Origin: Pseudomonas fortuita
GTDB taxonomy: Bacteria > Pseudomonadota > Gammaproteobacteria > Pseudomonadales > Pseudomonadaceae
Direction of reading: 5' to 3'
DNA length: 64,000 bases
Assembly: GCF_026898135.2 (NCBI RefSeq)
Contig: NZ_CP114035.2
Coordinates: 971,501 to 1,035,500, forward strand
Shown here: positions 7,685-16,946 of the stretch, piece by piece
Numbering within the stretch: the stretch's first letter is position 1
Layout of the letters: every line of letters starts with the position of its first letter
The notes under the pieces: generated by a model
The model's database searches: none
What the model saw: the letters and a program-made list of their open reading frames with translations, nothing else
Told to the model about the DNA's origin: nothing
Translations under genes and position numbers: made by a program

Positions 7685-8647
7685 ATGAAACAGCACGGTA
7701 CTGATACCGTCCGCGAGCAGGCGGCCGCATGGTTTGCCCGCGTGCAGGATGCGCCTCGGGATGCCGGGCTGCAAAAACAGTTGCGCGCCTGGTTGGCCAG
7801 CGACGAGCGCCACCGTCAGGAGTACCAGCACCTCAGCCGTGTGTGGCAGGCCGCCAACTTCATTCCACGCCAACGCCTTGAAGCGTTGTGCCAACCGGAC
7901 CCGGTGCAGCAGTTGCCACGTCGGCGTTTCATGCGTCAGGCCCTGGCCGCCAGTGTGGCGGTGTTGGCACTGGGGCTGGGCTGGGGCGGCTGGCACTATC
8001 AACAACTGAATCACCAAGCCAGCGTGCAGACTGCCTTCAATGAGCGCCGCCAGGTCGAATTGCCGGATGGCTCGCAACTGGAGCTCAATGGCAGTACACA
8101 GTTGCAGGTCGAGTTCAGCGCTGGCCAGCGGCATATCCGCCTGAATGCCGGCGAGGTGATGTTCAGCGTCGCCCACGACAGTGCCAGGCCGTTTGTGGTG
8201 GACACAGCTCAAGGCCGTGTGACCGTGACCGGTACCCGCTTTGATGTGCGTCTGGACCCGGCCAGTACCCGTGTCGCGGTAGAGCAGGGTTCGGTGCGTG
8301 TGCAGGGCAAGGGCGCCGCCCTGGCGCAGCTTGCGGCTGGCCAGGGTTCGCACATAGATGCACAAGGCGCGGTGACCGCCCCCTACGCAGTCAATACGGC
8401 TGCCGTCACAGCGTGGCGCCAGGGCAAGCTGGTGTTCGACAACGCCACCCTCGCCGAAGTGGTGGCCGAAGCATCGCGCTACCGTAGCCAGCCGTTGCGC
8501 GTTGCCCCCGGTAAAGTCGCCCAGATGCGCCTTTCGAGTACCTTCAGCACCGACGACACCGACGCACTGTTGCGGGCCTTGCCGAGCATCCTGCCGGTGG
8601 CCATCAAGGCCCATGAAGATGGCTCCCGCGAAATAATCGCGAAATAG
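7685..8647 (+). CDS. fecR: FecR-type anti-sigma factor / signal transducer
   Basis: Inner-membrane regulator that binds FecI in the cytoplasm and the FecA signalling domain in the periplasm. The N-terminal DUF4880 part (EQAAAWFARVQDAP, WLASDERHRQEYQHL) is followed by a single membrane segment around residues 80-100 (ALAASVAVLALGLGWGGW). The FecR domain comes next (VELPDGSQLELNGSTQL, GEVMFSVAHDSARPFVV), then a C-terminal STN-binding region. The ATG at 7685 is preferred because AGGAG lies ten bases upstream. An ATG at 7661 overlapping the fecI stop would add eight residues. 320 residues matches the family. Confidence 0.92.
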   Translation: MKQHGTDTVREQAAAWFARVQDAPRDAGLQKQLRAWLASDERHRQEYQHLSRVWQAANFIPRQRLEALCQPDPVQQLPRRRFMRQALAASVAVLALGLGWGGWHYQQLNHQASVQTAFNERRQVELPDGSQLELNGSTQLQVEFSAGQRHIRLNAGEVMFSVAHDSARPFVVDTAQGRVTVTGTRFDVRLDPASTRVAVEQGSVRVQGKGAALAQLAAGQGSHIDAQGAVTAPYAVNTAAVTAWRQGKLVFDNATLAEVVAEASRYRSQPLRVAPGKVAQMRLSSTFSTDDTDALLRALPSILPVAIKAHEDGSREIIAK

Positions 8648-8754
8648 ATTCAGGTTTTTTTTCGCTCGTTCGTCTTCCTCGCCAGCTGCAACTGCCAAGC
8701 ATTTCCATTTGCATGCAGTTGGCGTTTATTCCGCATTCAGGAAGTTTCGACGAC

Positions 8755-11184
8755 GTGAACAACAACAAGCCTTTAGTACGCTTGCGCGCCCTGTCGCTGG
8801 CCTTGGCGGTCAGCGCCGTGACTGTCAACAGCCAGGCCGCAGAGGCGGGCAAAACCCTCCAGATCCAGGCCCAACCGCTGGGTTCGGCACTGAACCAGCT
8901 CGGCCAGCAAACCAACCTGCAGCTGTTCTTCAGCCCCGAGCTGGTGGCGGGCAAACAGGCCCCGGCGGTGTCCGGCAACCTGGCGCCGGTGCAGGCGTTG
9001 CAACAGTTGCTGCAAGGCAGCGGGCTGACCTTCGAGATGTCCCAGGACACCGTGGTGGTAAAGCCGCTGCCGACGGCCCTCGACCTGGGCAGCGGCAGCC
9101 TGGAGCTGGCGCCCACCGACATCAAGGTGGTCGGTGACTGGTTGGGCGATGCCCAGCAAAGCGTGGTGCAGAACCACCCCGGCGCCCGCACCGTGGTGCG
9201 CCGCGAGGCAATGGTTGAGCAGGGCGCGATGAGCGTGCGCGACGTACTGCGTGGCATCCCGGGTGTACAGGTGCAGGACTCCAACGGCACCGGCGGCAGC
9301 GACCTGTCGCTGAACGTGGGCGTACGCGGCCTCACCTCGCGCCTGTCGCCACGCTCCACCGTATTGATCGACGGCATCCCGGCCGCCTTCGCGCCGTATG
9401 GCCAGCCACAGCTGTCGATGGCGCCGATTTCCTCAGGCAACCTGGACAGCATCGATGTGGTGCGTGGTGCCGGTTCGGTGCGCTATGGCCCGCAGAACGT
9501 GGGTGGGGTGATCAATTTCGTCACCCGGGCGATTCCGGAAAAGGCCTCGGCGGAACTGTCCACCACCCTTGAAACCTCCCAGCACGGCGGCTGGAAGCAC
9601 ACCGAGTCGGCCTTCGTCGGCGGCACGGCGGACAACGGCATGGGCGTGGCGCTGCTGTACACCGGGGTGAACGGCAACGGTTACCGTGAAAGCAATAATG
9701 GCAACGACATCGACGACGTCATCCTCAAGACCCACTGGGCGCCCACCGATGTCGATGAGTTCTGGCTCAACTTCCATTATTACGATGGCCGTGCCGACAT
9801 GCCCGGCGGCCTGACCCAGGCGCAGTACGACAGCAACCCTTATCAGTCGCTGCGCGACTACGACTACTTCGCCGGCAGGCGCAAGGATGTGTCGTTCAAG
9901 TGGCAACGCCAGCTCGACGATGCCACCCAGTTCGAAGTACTGACGTATTACACCGACAGCTTCCGCGGCAGCGCCATCGCCTCGCGTGACATGAAGACCC
10001 TGTCCTCTTACCCGCGCAACTACCACACCTTCGCCATCGAGCCACGGGTGTCGCGCATCTTCTTTGCCGGCCCCACCACTCAGGAAGTCAGCGTGGGCTA
10101 TCGCTACCTGAAGGAAGCGATGCGCGAACAGTCGACCCGCCTGGCGCTGATCGACAACGTGCCGACCGTGACCCCGACCTCTGACGGCCATGTGTTCCAG
10201 GACCGCAGCGGCGGCACGGAGGCCAGCGCGTACTACATCGACGACAAGATCGATGTGGGCAACTGGACCATCACGCCGGGCATCCGCTTCGAGCACATCA
10301 ATACTGACTGGCGCGACCGCCCGGTGCTGGATGCCAACAACCGCCCGGTGGCGGAGAAGAAGCGCAGCATCACCAGTAACGAGCCACTGCCGGCCCTGAG
10401 CGTGATGTACCACATCTCCGACGCGTGGAAAGTGTTCGCCAACTACGAAACCTCGTTCGGGAGTTTGCAGTACTTCCAGCTGGGCCAAGGCGGTACTGGC
10501 AACAGCACGGCCAATGGCCTGGAGCCGGAAAAGGCCAAGACCTACGAAATCGGCACGCGTTATGACAATGGCGGTTTCGCGGGTGAACTGACCGCGTTCT
10601 ACATCGACTTTGATGACGAACTGCAGTACATCAGCAACGACGTAGGCTGGACCAACCTCGGGGCGACCAAGCACCAGGGTATCGAGGCTTCGTTGCGTTA
10701 TGACCTGGCTGGGCTGGACCCGCGCCTGGAAGGGCTTTCGGTGAATGGTGGTTACACCTTTACCCGGGCCACGTATGAAGGTGAAATCCCGGGCTTCAAG
10801 GGCCGTGACCTACCGTTCTATTCACGTCAGGTGGCCACCGCCGGCGTGCGTTACGCGGTTAACCGCTGGACCTGGAACCTGGACGCCTATGCCCAATCCA
10901 GGCAGCGCGCACCGGGGACCGGGATCAATGCCGATGGCAGCTTCAACGGCGACTACATCACCGAGCCGAGTGCGGATGGGCAGTATGGTGATATCCCGGG
11001 TTACGTGACCTGGCATGCCCGTGGCGGGTATGAGTTCGGGCCAGAGATGTCCAACCTGAAGCTGGCGGCGGGGGTGAAGAACCTGTTCGACAAGCAGTAT
11101 TTCACCCGCTCCAGCGACAACAACGCCGGCCTCTATGTAGGTGAGCCGCGGACCTTTTATGTGCAGGCCAGCGTAGGGTTCTGA
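8755..11184 (+). CDS. fecA: Ferric dicitrate TonB-dependent receptor FecA
   Basis: Outer-membrane transducer and transporter, 809 residues. GTG at 8755 is chosen because AGGAAG lies upstream and it gives a clean signal peptide (MNNNKPLVRLRALSLAL to SQA). An N-terminal STN signalling domain follows (about 30-105; LQIQAQPLGSALNQLGQQ), then the plug and barrel. From VVGDWLGDA through RSTVLIDGIP, FAPYGQPQLSMAP and VGGVINFVTRAIP it follows E. coli FecA nearly residue for residue as I recall it, so ferric citrate is the likely ligand. It should signal through FecR to FecI. AACAACAACAAG right after the start codon resembles an Hfq/Crc site. A REP pair follows. Confidence 0.93.
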   Translation: MNNNKPLVRLRALSLALAVSAVTVNSQAAEAGKTLQIQAQPLGSALNQLGQQTNLQLFFSPELVAGKQAPAVSGNLAPVQALQQLLQGSGLTFEMSQDTVVVKPLPTALDLGSGSLELAPTDIKVVGDWLGDAQQSVVQNHPGARTVVRREAMVEQGAMSVRDVLRGIPGVQVQDSNGTGGSDLSLNVGVRGLTSRLSPRSTVLIDGIPAAFAPYGQPQLSMAPISSGNLDSIDVVRGAGSVRYGPQNVGGVINFVTRAIPEKASAELSTTLETSQHGGWKHTESAFVGGTADNGMGVALLYTGVNGNGYRESNNGNDIDDVILKTHWAPTDVDEFWLNFHYYDGRADMPGGLTQAQYDSNPYQSLRDYDYFAGRRKDVSFKWQRQLDDATQFEVLTYYTDSFRGSAIASRDMKTLSSYPRNYHTFAIEPRVSRIFFAGPTTQEVSVGYRYLKEAMREQSTRLALIDNVPTVTPTSDGHVFQDRSGGTEASAYYIDDKIDVGNWTITPGIRFEHINTDWRDRPVLDANNRPVAEKKRSITSNEPLPALSVMYHISDAWKVFANYETSFGSLQYFQLGQGGTGNSTANGLEPEKAKTYEIGTRYDNGGFAGELTAFYIDFDDELQYISNDVGWTNLGATKHQGIEASLRYDLAGLDPRLEGLSVNGGYTFTRATYEGEIPGFKGRDLPFYSRQVATAGVRYAVNRWTWNLDAYAQSRQRAPGTGINADGSFNGDYITEPSADGQYGDIPGYVTWHARGGYEFGPEMSNLKLAAGVKNLFDKQYFTRSSDNNAGLYVGEPRTFYVQASVGF

Positions 11185-11207
11185 CTGGAGATTGCTGGGG
11201 CCGCGTT

Positions 11208-11307
11208 GCGCCCCATTCGCGGGACAAGCCCGCTCCCACAGGTACAGTGTCAGTCTCAAGGCTTGCGCCGTACCTGTGGGAGCGGGCTTGTCCCGCGAAT
11301 GGGGCGC
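11208..11307. repeat. REP pair (inverted) downstream of fecA
   Basis: Near-perfect inverted arms at 11208-11245 and 11270-11307, built around the P. putida REP core CCCGCTCCCACAGG, flanked by GCGCCCC. It lies between the convergent fecA and ABC operon ends and may stabilise both transcripts. Confidence 0.9.
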
Positions 11308-11325
11308 GAAGCGCCCCCCGGCTTT

Positions 11326-12483
11326 CTACGAAACCACCGCTTCGGCTGGCGAGACGATGCTGGTCTTGGCCCCGCGCGATCTGCCCGAACTCAGGTACGC
11401 CGCAATCGACTCCTGCGTCACCTCGCCCAAAAACACCTGCTCGGCATCCAGCACCGGCAACCACGCCCGGTTGAACTCGTACATGCGCGACAGCAGGATG
11501 CGCAAATGTTCATCGTGCGACGCCGTGGCATTGAACGAACGCAGGAAGTCGCCACACGTCCCTTGCTGGCGGTGCATGTCACGTCGGCGCACATAGCCCA
11601 GTGCCTTGTTCTGTGCATCGGTCACCACGACATAGCGGCGGTCGTGCTCATCCAGCAGCTCGAGCGCATCGCTCACGGGCGTTTCCGGGCTCACCGATGG
11701 CGCGTTGTCCGCTGCATCCTCGGCGCGTACCAGCAGCAGGCGTTTGAGGGTGCTGTCCTGGCCAACGAAGTTGCTCACGAAGTCGTCCGCCGGGTGCGCC
11801 AGCAAGGTGTCGGGGTGGTCCAGCTGCAACAGTTTGCCGGCGCGGAAGATGGCAATCTTGTCGCCCAGCTTGATGGCCTCGTCAATGTCGTGGCTGACCA
11901 TGATCACGGTCTTGTTCAGCGCCCGCTGCATCTCGAAGAACTCGTTCTGGATCATTTCGCGGTTGATCGGGTCGACCGCGCCGAACGGCTCGTCCATCAG
12001 CAATACCGGTGCTTCGGCCGCCAAGGCACGGATCACGCCGATCCGCTGCTGCTGGCCACCGGACAGCTCGCGCGGGTAGCGCTGCAGGTACTGCTTGGGT
12101 TCGAGCTTGATCATGTGCATCAGCTCACGCGCCCGCTCGTGGCACTTTTGCTTGTCCCAGCCGAGCAGGCGCGGGACCACGGTGATGTTCTCCTCGATGG
12201 TCATGTTGGGGAACAGGCCAATCTGCTGGATCACGTAACCAATGCGGCGGCGCAGGGTGACCTCGTCCAGCCCGGTAGTGTCTTCGCCGTTGATGAACAC
12301 CTGGCCGGAGGTAGGGGTGATCAGGCGGTTGATCATTTTCAGCGTGGTGCTCTTGCCGCAGCCCGAGGGGCCGAGGAACACGCAGATTTCGCCTTCATTG
12401 ACGGTGAGGTTCACCGAGTCGACGGCTTTGACGTCCTTGCCGTTGACGTTGAAGGTTTTGCTGAGGTTCTTCAGTTCGATCAT
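11326..12483 (-). CDS. Osmoprotectant (betaine/choline-type) ABC transporter ATPase
   Basis: 385 residues. Walker A GPSGCGKST (38-46), Q-loop VIQQIG, signature LSGGQQQR, Walker B VLLMDEP and switch SHD are all present. A pair of CBS domains fills the C-terminus (about 255-365; SPETPVSDALELLDEHDRR, then a second half ending near AYLSSG). This is the ProV/OpuCA layout, where the CBS pair senses ionic strength. It is the last gene of the operon, and its ATG overlaps the stop of the preceding permease (ATGA). The substrate is probably glycine betaine, carnitine or choline. Confidence 0.9.
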   Translation of the reverse strand: MIELKNLSKTFNVNGKDVKAVDSVNLTVNEGEICVFLGPSGCGKSTTLKMINRLITPTSGQVFINGEDTTGLDEVTLRRRIGYVIQQIGLFPNMTIEENITVVPRLLGWDKQKCHERARELMHMIKLEPKQYLQRYPRELSGGQQQRIGVIRALAAEAPVLLMDEPFGAVDPINREMIQNEFFEMQRALNKTVIMVSHDIDEAIKLGDKIAIFRAGKLLQLDHPDTLLAHPADDFVSNFVGQDSTLKRLLLVRAEDAADNAPSVSPETPVSDALELLDEHDRRYVVVTDAQNKALGYVRRRDMHRQQGTCGDFLRSFNATASHDEHLRILLSRMYEFNRAWLPVLDAEQVFLGEVTQESIAAYLSSGRSRGAKTSIVSPAEAVVS

Positions 12484-13133
12484 GAGCGCAGTCCTTCTGG
12501 AGTCAGGGCACGTTGCAGGGTTTGCAGCAGCAGGTCGGCGATGATCGCCAGCAGGCTGACCAGTACGGCGCCGACCAGCAGCATCGACATGTCGCTGCGG
12601 CTGATGGAGGTAAGAATGAGTACGCCCAGGCCGCCGGCGCCGATGGTGGCGGCAATGGTCATAACGCCGATGTTCATGACTACGGCAGTGCGTACACCGG
12701 CGAGGATTACCGGTACCGCGATAGGCAGCTCGACCATGCGCAGGCGTTGGCCGAAGGTCATGCCAATGCCGCGTGCGGCTTCCCGGATACCGGGCTCGAC
12801 ATTGGTCAGGGCCAGGTAGGTATTTCGCATGATCGGCAGCAGCGAGTACAGGAACACTGCAGTGATCGCGGGTAGTGGACCCAGGCCTTGGCCGAACTTG
12901 GAGTAGAACGGCAGCAGCAGGCCGAACAGGGCAATCGACGGGATGGTAAGCAGCACCGTGGCGCTGGCTTGCAGCGGCCCGGCAACAGCCGGGAAGCGGG
13001 TCATCAAGATGCCCAACGGTACGCCGACGAGGATGGCCAGGCTCACTGCAACGCCCACCAGCATGATGTGCTGCCAGGTCAGTTGCAGCACCTGGGCCCA
13101 GTCCAGGTGGCTGAAGGTATCGATCAGGTTCAT
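12480..13133 (-). CDS. Osmoprotectant ABC transporter permease (first of two)
   Basis: 217-residue inner-membrane protein with about six helices and the binding-protein-dependent permease loop (EAARGIGMTFGQRLRMVELP, residues about 140-160), which couples to the ATPase. Its start overlaps the stop of the binding-protein gene by four bases, and its own stop overlaps the ATPase start, so the genes are translationally coupled. It is an OpuCB/YehW-type short permease and probably pairs with the second permease of the operon as a heterodimer. Confidence 0.9.
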   Translation of the reverse strand: MNLIDTFSHLDWAQVLQLTWQHIMLVGVAVSLAILVGVPLGILMTRFPAVAGPLQASATVLLTIPSIALFGLLLPFYSKFGQGLGPLPAITAVFLYSLLPIMRNTYLALTNVEPGIREAARGIGMTFGQRLRMVELPIAVPVILAGVRTAVVMNIGVMTIAATIGAGGLGVLILTSISRSDMSMLLVGAVLVSLLAIIADLLLQTLQRALTPEGLRS

Positions 13134-14044
13134 GGCTGGCCCTCGCTGTTCAGTGGGTGCTCGCGCAGGAAGGTGGCGGCCACGGTGCTCGGGTTCTGGT
13201 GCTGGACGTCAACCTTGGCGTTGAGCTGGCGCATGGTTTCGTCGTCCAGTTGCTCGGCCAGTGGCTTGAGCAGGGCGGCCAGTTGCGGGTTGGCGTCGAG
13301 CACGGCTTTGCGCACCACAGGCGCGGCGGTGTAGTCGGGGAAGTAGTGCTTGTCGTCTTCCAGCAGCTTGAGGTTGAACGCACTCAGGCGGCCATCGGTG
13401 GTGTACACCAAACCGGCGAACACCTGGTTATTGCGCATGGCGGTGTACACCAGGCCACCGTCCATCTGGCGGATGTTGCGCCGGTCCAGCGGCAAGCCGT
13501 ACATCTCGCGCAGGCCAACCAGGCCGTCGGGACGGTTGGCGAACTCGGTGTCCAGCGCCACCAGGTGGTTGCGCGGGCTTTCGTCACGCAGTACCTGGTT
13601 GAGGTCGCTGATGGTGTTGACCTGCGGGTAGGCGTCGGCCACTTGCTTGGGCAGGCCCAGTGCGTAGGTGTTGCTGAACTTCGACGGGGTCAGCCAGATC
13701 AGGTCCTTCTTTGCATCCAGCTCTTTGACCCTGGCGAAGGTGGCTTCGGCACTGGGCATGCGCTCGTCGATGTGGTTGTAAGACACCAGCGAAACACCGG
13801 TGTATTCCCACATCAGATCAAGCTGACCGGTTTCCTGGGCCTGGCGCGCGATGTTACTGCCAAGGCCGGTGGTGACGCGCACGTCAAAGCCATTGGCGCG
13901 CAGGTATTGCGCAGTGATTTCGGCGAGCACAGTCTGCTCGGTGAACACCCGCGCGCCGATGCGCACCAGCGGTTTTTCCGCTGCCTGGGCAAATCCTGCG
14001 AACAGCAGGGCCGCGCCCAGCAGCAAGGCGATTCTCTTGTTCAT
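13130..14044 (-). CDS. Osmoprotectant ABC transporter substrate-binding protein
   Basis: 304 residues with a signal peptide (MNKRIALLLGAALLFAGFAQA before AEK) and an OpuAC-type domain from VRIGARVFTEQTVLAEI onward, including LDLMWEYTGVSL, typical of betaine/choline/carnitine binders. It lacks a lipobox cysteine, so it should be a soluble periplasmic protein. The ATG at 14044 has AGGGAACCT upstream and overlaps the end of the preceding permease gene. The ligand type (quaternary amine) follows from the family; the exact compound is unknown. Confidence 0.9.
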   Translation of the reverse strand: MNKRIALLLGAALLFAGFAQAAEKPLVRIGARVFTEQTVLAEITAQYLRANGFDVRVTTGLGSNIARQAQETGQLDLMWEYTGVSLVSYNHIDERMPSAEATFARVKELDAKKDLIWLTPSKFSNTYALGLPKQVADAYPQVNTISDLNQVLRDESPRNHLVALDTEFANRPDGLVGLREMYGLPLDRRNIRQMDGGLVYTAMRNNQVFAGLVYTTDGRLSAFNLKLLEDDKHYFPDYTAAPVVRKAVLDANPQLAALLKPLAEQLDDETMRQLNAKVDVQHQNPSTVAATFLREHPLNSEGQP

Positions 14045-14051
14045 AGGTTCC

Positions 14052-14771
14052 CTATCCTTGTTGGGCCAGGCCACGTTCCAGCCAGCGCTTGCTGGAGAAA
14101 CTCACCGCCGCGTCCAGCACCAGCGCCAGCAGTGCGGTGCAGGCGGCACCCAGCAGCAGCTGTGGCTGGTTGTTCAGGGCGATGCCGGGGAAGATCAGGC
14201 TGCCCAGGCTGTTGGCGCCGATCAGGAATGCCAGTGGCGCGGTGCCCACGTTCAATGCCAGGGCCACACGTACACCCCCGACGATGATCGGCACGGCATT
14301 CGGTAGCTCCACCTGCCAGAGTTGCTGGCGCGGGGTCATGCCGATGCCGGTAGCGGCTTCCTTGAGCGAGGCGGGGACGTTTTTCAGGCCCTCGTAGGTG
14401 TTGCGCACGATGGGCAGGAGGGAGGCGAGGAACAGCGCGAAGATCGCAGGCCCGGCGCCTATGCCCAGGATACTGAGCGCGATGGCCAGAACGGCCAGGG
14501 GAGGGATGGTGTTGCCAACGTTGAAAAATTGCATGAAGCGTTCGGCTTTGTCGACCCGGTGCGGTCGACTGAGGGCAATGCCAGCCGGGATGCCCACGGC
14601 CAGCGCCGCCGCCATCGAAGCCAGCACCAGAACCAGGTGCGCTTGCAGGTAGAACCCAAGATCGTCGCGGTAACGCGCGATCGTGTCGATGCCGATCCAG
14701 TGGACCAGCAGGGCCAGGATGACGAGCACGGTGGCGCATCCCAACAGCCCTTTACCGTAGCGTTTAGCCAC
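14052..14771 (-). CDS. Osmoprotectant ABC transporter permease (second), first gene of the operon
   Basis: 239 residues with an N-terminal helix (LLGCATVLVILALLVHWIG) and further helices. The coupling loop appears as EAATGIGMTPRQQLWQVELP, almost the same as in the other permease. The start is the GTG at 14771: AAGGAG lies seven bases upstream, while a GTG at 14801 has no ribosome site. This order (permease, binding protein, permease, ATPase) differs from opuCA-CB-CC-CD, so I give no gene symbol. Confidence 0.88.
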   Translation of the reverse strand: MAKRYGKGLLGCATVLVILALLVHWIGIDTIARYRDDLGFYLQAHLVLVLASMAAALAVGIPAGIALSRPHRVDKAERFMQFFNVGNTIPPLAVLAIALSILGIGAGPAIFALFLASLLPIVRNTYEGLKNVPASLKEAATGIGMTPRQQLWQVELPNAVPIIVGGVRVALALNVGTAPLAFLIGANSLGSLIFPGIALNNQPQLLLGAACTALLALVLDAAVSFSSKRWLERGLAQQG

Positions 14772-15328
14772 AGGCGGACTCCTTGTGTTGTCGGCGAGCA
14801 CACTTCTTTTTTGCCGGCCAGTCCTGGCGGCGGTTGGTGTGTTCGCGAGTAGCAGCGTGACGCACGCCGAAGGCTGCGATCAGGCCATGAGCCGAACCCC
14901 GTCGGGCCCGAAAATGCTGATGAAACCAGTCCCCAACCGAAGCGGGTTGCAGGGGAATGGACGTCTCCGTGGGCGTAAAGGTTCCCATTTGAGGCGGCAT
15001 TTGGCCAGCGTTAATCACTGGGTGTCAGGAATTTTGGCGAGAAAAAACAGCAGCTTAATGCGCTGCAGGCGTTGAAATAACTGCGCTTTGGCCATTTGTC
15101 GCGATAAAGCGATTGCCAGATGTTTTTTTTGCCATTGGGCTGGCCCTGTCGCCGGCAAGCCCGCTCCCACAGGTCTGCGCAAGGCTTGAAAACAGCGCAG
15201 GTCATTGTGGGAGCGGGTTCACCCGCGAGACGCCGGCGCAACTGCCGCTGATTCAGCAGATTTTGGTCCCAGCCCAACTTCAGGTATGATATCGCCCCTT
15301 TTTGAATCCCCCAGTCAGGCGATTTCCC
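14772..15328. other. Intergenic region between the ABC operon and prfC
   Basis: 557 bases with no supported gene. It should contain the ABC operon promoter (minus) and the prfC promoter (plus, probably in 15240-15328, where TATGATATC occurs near 15285). A REP pair occupies 15147-15236. Confidence 0.6.
15147..15236. repeat. REP pair (imperfect) upstream of prfC
   Basis: Arms at 15147-15173 and 15206-15236 carry the CCCGCTCCCACAGG core and its reverse. The second arm is diverged (GCGGGTTCACCCGC, itself palindromic). Confidence 0.85.
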
Positions 15329-16912
15329 ATGACCAACCAGGCCGCCGAAGTCGCGAAGCGCCGCACTTTCGCAATCATTTCCCACCCCGACGCCGGTAAG
15401 ACCACCATCACCGAGAAGCTGCTGCTGATGGGTAAGGCCATTGCCGTCGCCGGTACCGTGAAGTCGCGCAAGTCCGACCGCCACGCCACTTCCGACTGGA
15501 TGGAAATGGAGAAGCAGCGCGGCATCTCGATTACCACCTCGGTGATGCAGTTCCCGTACCGCGAGCACATGATCAACCTGCTCGACACCCCCGGCCACGA
15601 AGACTTCTCGGAAGACACCTACCGCACCCTGACCGCGGTGGACTCGGCGCTGATGGTGCTCGACGGCGGTAAAGGTGTAGAGCCGCGTACCATCGCCCTG
15701 ATGGACGTCTGCCGCCTGCGTGATACGCCCATTGTCAGCTTTATCAACAAACTCGACCGTGACATCCGCGACCCGATCGAACTGCTCGACGAGATCGAAG
15801 CGGTTCTGAAGATCAAGGCTGCGCCGATCACCTGGCCGATTGGTTGCTACCGCGACTTCAAGGGCGTGTACCACCTGCGCGGTGACTACATCATTGTCTA
15901 CACCCCGGGCCACGGCCATGAGCGTACCGAGGTGAAGATCATCGAGAAGCTCGACTCCGATGAAGCCCGCGCGCACCTGGGTGACGAATATGATCGCTTC
16001 CTCGAGCAGCTTGAGCTGGTACAGGGTGCATGCCATGAGTTCGACCAGGACGAATTCATCAACGGCCAACTGACGCCCGTGTTCTTTGGTACGGCGCTGG
16101 GCAACTTCGGTGTCGACCATGTGCTCGATGCCGTAGTCGACTGGGCGCCGCGGCCGCTGGCCCGGGTCGCCCACGAGCGTACCGTGGAGCCGGTGGAAGA
16201 AAAGTTCACAGGTTTCGTGTTCAAGATCCAGGCGAACATGGACCCGAAACACCGTGACCGTATCGCCTTCATGCGCATCTGTTCGGGCAAGTACGAAAAG
16301 GGCATGAAGATGCGCCACGTGCGTACCGGCAAGGACCTGCGCATCGGTGATGCGCTGACCTTCTTCTCCTCTGAGCGCGAGCAGCTGGATGAGGCCTTTG
16401 CCGGCGACATCATCGGCCTGCACAACCACGGTACCATCCAGATTGGCGACACCTTCACCGAAGGTGAGGCGCTGGGCTTCACGGGGATTCCGCACTTTGC
16501 CCCGGAACTGTTCCGCCGCGTGCGCCTGAAGGACCCGCTCAAGTCCAAGCAGCTTCGCCAGGGCCTGCAGCAGCTGGCCGAAGAAGGCGCGACCCAGGTG
16601 TTCTTCCCCGAGCGCAGCAACGACATCATCCTCGGTGCGGTGGGTGTGCTGCAGTTCGATGTGGTCGCCAGCCGCCTGAAGGAAGAGTACAAAGTCGAAT
16701 GCGCCTACGAGCCGATCACCGTGTGGTCGGCGCGCTGGATCAGCTGTGACGACAAGAAGAAGCTCGAGGAATTCCAGACCAAGGCCATGGAAAACCTGGC
16801 TATCGACGGTGGCGGGCACCTGACCTACCTGGCGCCGACCCGGGTCAACCTGGCGCTGATGGAAGAGCGCTGGCCGGATGTGAAATTCCGCGCGACCCGC
16901 GAACACCATTAA
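15329..16912 (+). CDS. prfC: Peptide chain release factor 3
   Basis: 527 residues, the normal RF3 length. RF3 is a GTPase that removes RF1/RF2 from the ribosome after peptide release. The G-domain motifs are clear: HPDAGKTT (19-26), GISITTSVM (switch I), DTPGHEDF (G3) and NKLDRD (G4). Domain 2 (about 310-400) and an RF3-specific C-terminal domain (from about 400; [17 protein letters not shown]) follow. The ATG at 15329 is chosen because [20 protein letters not shown] is the usual N-terminus. It is a single-gene unit with a hairpin just after it. Confidence 0.97.
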   Translation: MTNQAAEVAKRRTFAIISHPDAGKTTITEKLLLMGKAIAVAGTVKSRKSDRHATSDWMEMEKQRGISITTSVMQFPYREHMINLLDTPGHEDFSEDTYRTLTAVDSALMVLDGGKGVEPRTIALMDVCRLRDTPIVSFINKLDRDIRDPIELLDEIEAVLKIKAAPITWPIGCYRDFKGVYHLRGDYIIVYTPGHGHERTEVKIIEKLDSDEARAHLGDEYDRFLEQLELVQGACHEFDQDEFINGQLTPVFFGTALGNFGVDHVLDAVVDWAPRPLARVAHERTVEPVEEKFTGFVFKIQANMDPKHRDRIAFMRICSGKYEKGMKMRHVRTGKDLRIGDALTFFSSEREQLDEAFAGDIIGLHNHGTIQIGDTFTEGEALGFTGIPHFAPELFRRVRLKDPLKSKQLRQGLQQLAEEGATQVFFPERSNDIILGAVGVLQFDVVASRLKEEYKVECAYEPITVWSARWISCDDKKKLEEFQTKAMENLAIDGGGHLTYLAPTRVNLALMEERWPDVKFRATREHH

Positions 16913-16924
16913 GGCCTGAAATCG

Positions 16925-16943
16925 GGGGCCGCTAGGCGGCCCC
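16925..16943. terminator. Shared terminator hairpin between prfC and the polyamine-binding gene
   Basis: GGGGCCGC-TAG-GCGGCCCC is a perfect 8-base stem between convergent stops at 16912 and 16947. The T tract (ATTTC) is short. Confidence 0.65.
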
Positions 16944-16946
16944 ATT

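Noticed and set aside
8648..8754. A FecI-dependent promoter upstream of fecA
   Set aside because: GAAAT at 8640 and CGT-like elements near 8668 are suggestive, but the spacing did not fit the FecI/PvdS pattern well enough for me to place it.
11206..12819. 537-codon plus-strand frame
   Set aside because: Runs through a REP pair and antisense to the betaine ATPase, which has all ABC motifs on the other strand.
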